DNA of 8,422 nucleotides from an uncultured Clostridia bacterium (GTDB lineage Bacteria > Bacillota > Clostridia > Oscillospirales > Oscillospiraceae), in NCBI GenBank assembly GCA_937915065.1, contig CALDMR010000104.1, forward strand, positions 1 to 8,422. The letters are read 5' to 3'. Both the position numbers and the translations under genes were made by a program. How positions within the stretch are numbered: the first letter of the stretch is position 1; the number at the start of each line of letters is the position of its first letter. The notes under the pieces were generated by a model. It was not told the origin of the DNA, did no database searches, and saw only the letters and a list, made by a program, of their open reading frames with translations. Of the stretch, positions 6,002 through 8,422 are shown one piece after another.

Positions 6002-6870
6002 GCGCCGGTTGTTTAACGGGATCTGCCGCGTCGGTGTATACGCCGCAGCACTGCTGACGGTGGTTTTGCTGGCGGGCATCCTCGGCTATGTGCTCATGCG
6101 GGGGCTGCCCCATGTTACCCCCGCCTTTCTCCTGCAGTCCGACAGCGTATTGAAGGAAACTATGGGCATCTTCCCCCTGATCGTCAACACCCTGTGCATC
6201 ATTGCCCTCTCCCTGCTGATCGCCCTGCCCCTGGGCGTGGGCGCCGCCATTTACCTGACGGAGTATGCCACCAATAAAAAGCTGATCCGTATGATCGAAT
6301 ACACCACCGAAACCCTGGCCGGTATCCCTTCCATCATTTACGGTCTGGTGGGCATGCTGGTATTCGTCCAGGCCCTGCCCAAGGCCATCAACGTCCTGCT
6401 GCCCGGCAACCCTCTGCCCAGCAGCTCCAGCCTGGCCGCCGGTTCTCTGACCCTGGTCATTATGATTCTGCCCACGGTGATCCGCACCACCCAGGAAAGC
6501 CTGAAAACCGTCCCCATGAGCTACCGGGAAGGCGCTCTGGCCCTGGGCGCCAAAAAGTGGTATATGATCCGCACCATTATCTTGCCCTCCTCTATCGAAG
6601 GCATTGTCACCGGCTGTATCTTATCCGTGGGCCGCATCGTGGGCGAATCCGCCGCGCTGCTGTTCACCGCCGGCGCCGGAAAGCTGCTGGCCTCCAATCT
6701 TCTGACCGCCTATTCCAGCAGCGGTGTCCGTGGGCCTGTACATGTACGCCTTTGAAGAGGGAAAATACGACGTCAGCTTTGCCATTGCCGCCGTACTGCT
6801 GGTACTGGTGCTGCTGATCAACCTTTGCGCCAAGCTGGCCAAGCGCAAGCTGAAGCCCAAAACAGACTGA
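5991..6870 (+). pseudogene. pstA: Phosphate ABC transporter permease PstA, frameshifted
   Basis: Second channel subunit. The open frame from ATG 5991 runs 254 codons to TGA at 6753-6755. Residues 1-245 are normal PstA, with membrane segments, the ETLAGIPSIIYG motif (107-118), the EAA loop EGALALGAKKWYMIRT (180-195) and SVGRIVGES (212-220). After YSSSG (241-245) the last 9 residues are out-of-frame nonsense. The true C-terminus continues one base out of phase from about 6727 to TGA 6868-6870: 47 residues with SVGLYMYAFEEGKY and a final hydrophobic helix (FAIAAVLLVLVLLI), as expected for the sixth membrane segment. Restoring 8 bases at 6724/6725 would rebuild the SSG-x-TL-SV motif common in the family and give about 295 residues. 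AAGGGAGG (5975-5982) supports the start. This may be a real mutation or a sequencing or assembly error. Confidence 0.88.
6723..6729 (+). other. pstA: Frameshift junction in pstA
   Basis: The upstream frame is intact through the Gly codon at 6723-6725, and the family frame resumes at TCC 6727-6729, so the missing length must be 2 modulo 3. Relatives usually have three residues (Arg/Ala-Thr-Leu) between this SSG and the (S/T)V-x-(M/L)Y block. Loss of 8 bases, leaving the TG of a Leu CTG codon, fits both the phase and the missing residues. No slippery heptamer, homopolymer or long flanking repeat is present. Just downstream is the palindrome GTACATGTAC (6738-6747), whose ATG (6742) is in the restored frame. 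Confidence 0.7.
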
Positions 6871-6888
6871 TCCTGAGAGGTATATAAT

Positions 6889-7644
6889 ATGGAACCGATT
6901 CTTTACGCCCGCAATCTGAATCTTCATTACGGCGATTTTCACGCCCTGAAAAACATCAACATTGATATCCCTGAAAAGCAGATCACCGCCTTTATCGGCC
7001 CCTCCGGCTGCGGCAAATCCACCTTTTTGAAAACCATGAACCGCATGCAGGATCTGGTTCCCGGCGTTCGGATCGACGGCGACCTGTTCTTCCGGGGCCA
7101 GGATGTCAACAGCAAGGAGATCGACGTAACGGAGCTGCGCCGCCAGATCGGCATGGTCTGGCAAAAGCCCAATCCGTTCCCCATGAGCATTTACGATAAC
7201 ATCACCTACGGCCCCAAGCTCCACGGCAGCCATTCCAAGGCAGAACTGGACGAGATCGTGGAGCGTTCCCTGCGGGGCGCAGCCCTGTGGGACGAGCTGA
7301 AAGACCGCCTGAAAAAAAGCGCCCTGGGCCTGTCCGGCGGCCAGCAGCAGCGTCTTTGTATCGCCCGCAGCCTGGCTGTGGAGCCGGATGTGCTGCTGAT
7401 GGATGAACCCACCTCCGCCCTGGATCCCGCTTCCACCATGCGCATCGAAGAACTCATGAGCGAACTGAAAAAGAACTACACCGTGGTCATTGTGACCCAC
7501 AATATGCAGCAGGCCGCCCGCATCAGCGACCAGTGCGCCTTCTTCCTGGTGGGCGAGCTGGTGGAATGCGCGCCCACCCAGCAAATCTTCTCCATGCCCG
7601 CCGATAAGCGCACGGAGGACTATATCACCGGCCGTTTCGGCTGA
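6889..7644 (+). CDS. pstB: Phosphate ABC transporter ATP-binding protein PstB
   Basis: Cytoplasmic ATPase that drives phosphate import through PstC/PstA. All ABC motifs are intact in 251 residues, the usual length: Walker A GPSGCGKST (37-45), Q-loop Gln92 in WQKPNPFPMSIYDN (a PstB-specific sequence), signature LSGGQQQR (148-155), Walker B VLLMDEP (168-174) with catalytic Glu173, D-loop SALDP (176-180), and switch His204 in VTHNMQQAARISD. TGAGAGG (6874-6880) sits 8 bases before the ATG. The gene starts 18 bases after the displaced pstA stop at 6870 but 133 bases after the premature stop at 6755, so premature termination in pstA could weaken coupling or cause polarity. Confidence 0.97.
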   Translation: MEPILYARNLNLHYGDFHALKNINIDIPEKQITAFIGPSGCGKSTFLKTMNRMQDLVPGVRIDGDLFFRGQDVNSKEIDVTELRRQIGMVWQKPNPFPMSIYDNITYGPKLHGSHSKAELDEIVERSLRGAALWDELKDRLKKSALGLSGGQQQRLCIARSLAVEPDVLLMDEPTSALDPASTMRIEELMSELKKNYTVVIVTHNMQQAARISDQCAFFLVGELVECAPTQQIFSMPADKRTEDYITGRFG

Positions 7645-7664
7645 GCAACAGGAGGTACATCTAT

Positions 7665-8327
7665 ATGGGAACCCGCGATAATTATGACCAGTCTCTCAAG
7701 GATCTGGACGAAAAGATCCTGACCATGGCCGGCCACGCCGCCGATGCCGTGGAATCCGCCATGGACGCCCTGGAAACCAGCAACGCCGAAACTGCCCAGG
7801 CCGTGATCGACGGCGACGACCGCATCGACCGGGAAGAGCACGCCATCGAGCACCTGTGCCTGGGGCTGATCGCCTGCCAGCAGCCTGTGGCCGGCGATCT
7901 GCGCAAGATCTCCACCGCCATGAAAGTCGTCACCGATCTGGAGCGCCTGGGTGATGCCGCCGAAGACATTGCCGAAATCAGCCTGCGCCGGGGCAACGAA
8001 GTCATCCCGGAGCTGCTGGACGTGCTGCGCGCCACCGGCCGCGAAGCCGTGAGCATGATCCGCTCCGCCATCGCCGCCTATGCCTCCGAAGACCTGAATC
8101 TGGCCGCCCAGGTCATCGAGCAGGATGATGTGATCGACAACTACTTCTGCCAAATCAAAACTTCCCTGGCCAAATATTTCGCCCAGGAGCACCCCGAAAT
8201 CGACTGCGCCATCGACTACCTGATGGTGGCCAAATATCTGGAGCGCATCGGCGACCACGCCGTCAATCTGGCCGAGTGGGTCCAGTTCTGCAAAACCGGC
8301 ATCCACAAACACCAGCGCATTGTCTGA
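7665..8327 (+). CDS. phoU: Phosphate signalling protein PhoU
   Basis: Cytoplasmic, peripheral-membrane regulator that links Pst transport activity to PhoR, keeping the kinase off in high phosphate. The 220 residues make two repeated three-helix bundles. The metal-cluster motifs are DLERLGDAAEDIAE (91-104) and YLERIGDHAVNLAEW (191-205), and the conserved QQPVAGDLR is at 72-80. AGGAGGT (7650-7656) is 8 bases from the ATG, 20 bases after the pstB stop. It is the last gene of the operon, giving the classical pstSCAB-phoU order. The locus thus encodes two PhoU-type domains, this one and the C-terminus of the symporter. Confidence 0.96.
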   Translation: MGTRDNYDQSLKDLDEKILTMAGHAADAVESAMDALETSNAETAQAVIDGDDRIDREEHAIEHLCLGLIACQQPVAGDLRKISTAMKVVTDLERLGDAAEDIAEISLRRGNEVIPELLDVLRATGREAVSMIRSAIAAYASEDLNLAAQVIEQDDVIDNYFCQIKTSLAKYFAQEHPEIDCAIDYLMVAKYLERIGDHAVNLAEWVQFCKTGIHKHQRIV

Positions 8328-8344
8328 TTCCCCTCTCTTATCTT

Positions 8345-8360
8345 AAAAAAGCCGCCCGGA
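8345..8360 (+). terminator. Orphan left arm of a phoU-operon terminator
   Basis: AAAAAAGCCGCCCGGA, 17 bases after the phoU stop, is a typical A-tract plus GC-rich 5' arm of an intrinsic terminator. The matching CCGGGCGGC plus T-run does not appear in the remaining 62 bases. The following sequence is AT-rich and carries an unrelated inverted repeat. The other half may lie beyond an insertion or beyond the window. Confidence 0.4.
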
Positions 8361-8377
8361 CAATAGTCTGAAGTGAT

Positions 8378-8415
8378 AAAATAATGGTAGACACGAAAGT
8401 GCCTACCATTATTTT
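8378..8415. terminator. 13-bp inverted repeat with GAAA tetraloop, terminator-like
   Basis: AAAATAATGGTAG (8378-8390) pairs perfectly with CTACCATTATTTT (8403-8415). After one A/C mismatch the stem closes with three more pairs (CAC/GTG) on a GAAA tetraloop, a stable GNRA-type loop. An upstream A-run and downstream T-run mean it could terminate transcription in either direction. The high AT content and length also fit a palindromic repeat or a mobile-element end. The window stops 7 bases later, so this cannot be decided here. Confidence 0.55.
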
Positions 8416-8422
8416 TATGCTA

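Noticed and set aside
6723..6760. Programmed ribosomal frameshift in pstA
   Set aside because: No slippery sequence, internal Shine-Dalgarno or downstream pseudoknot stands out, and a shift would still lack the conserved Arg/Ala-Thr-Leu residues. A deletion explains the site better.
6664..7584. 306-codon minus-strand open frame opposite pstB
   Set aside because: Antisense to a fully intact ABC ATPase, with no domain and no promoter or ribosome site seen.

Overview
The window is a complete phosphate-starvation (Pho) locus from a low-GC-type ancestor with GC-rich coding DNA. The best guess is a Clostridia/Oscillospiraceae-like gut Firmicute. The evidence is strong GGAGG-type ribosome sites, a lipoprotein PstS, Firmicute-style PhoR/PhoB, TTTACA-type Pho boxes, and GC-rich genes separated by one AT-rich control region. 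The taxonomic guess is inference only.

Layout: two divergent operons share a 323-bp control region (3866-4188). Leftward, on the minus strand, run a Na+/phosphate symporter with a C-terminal PhoU-like domain (2090-3865), phoB (1403-2089, TTG start directly after the symporter stop) and phoR (61-1401), with 0- and 1-base junctions. Rightward run pstS (4189-5049), pstC (5126-6001), pstA (5991-6870, frameshifted), pstB (6889-7644) and phoU (7665-8327). The control region holds five exact TTGTAAA heptamers near the leftward operon. It also holds TTTACA-like repeats at 11-bp spacing in the opposite orientation near pstS, so each operon appears to have its own array read in its own direction.

How it works together: PstS captures phosphate, PstC/PstA form the channel and PstB powers it. 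PhoU relays transporter state to PhoR, which phosphorylates PhoB, and PhoB would bind the boxes between the operons. The symporter provides a second, sodium-driven phosphate route and carries its own PhoU-like module, and it is encoded in the same transcript as the regulator.

Main oddities: (1) pstA is broken by a frameshift near 6724/6725 that removes the last membrane segment; the missing bases are best explained by an 8-bp deletion in a conserved motif. (2) Downstream of both operons lies an A-tract plus GC-rich arm, like the left half of an intrinsic terminator, with no matching right half. Each is followed by repeat-like DNA: an IS3/IS150-like terminus at 1-32 and a perfect 13-bp inverted repeat at 8378-8415. 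This suggests both terminators are interrupted by mobile or repeat sequence, or that this is a contig broken at repeats. (3) A 21/22-base near-identical direct repeat sits on both sides of the control region. I see no wholly new system. The core is a known pathway in a distinctive arrangement.
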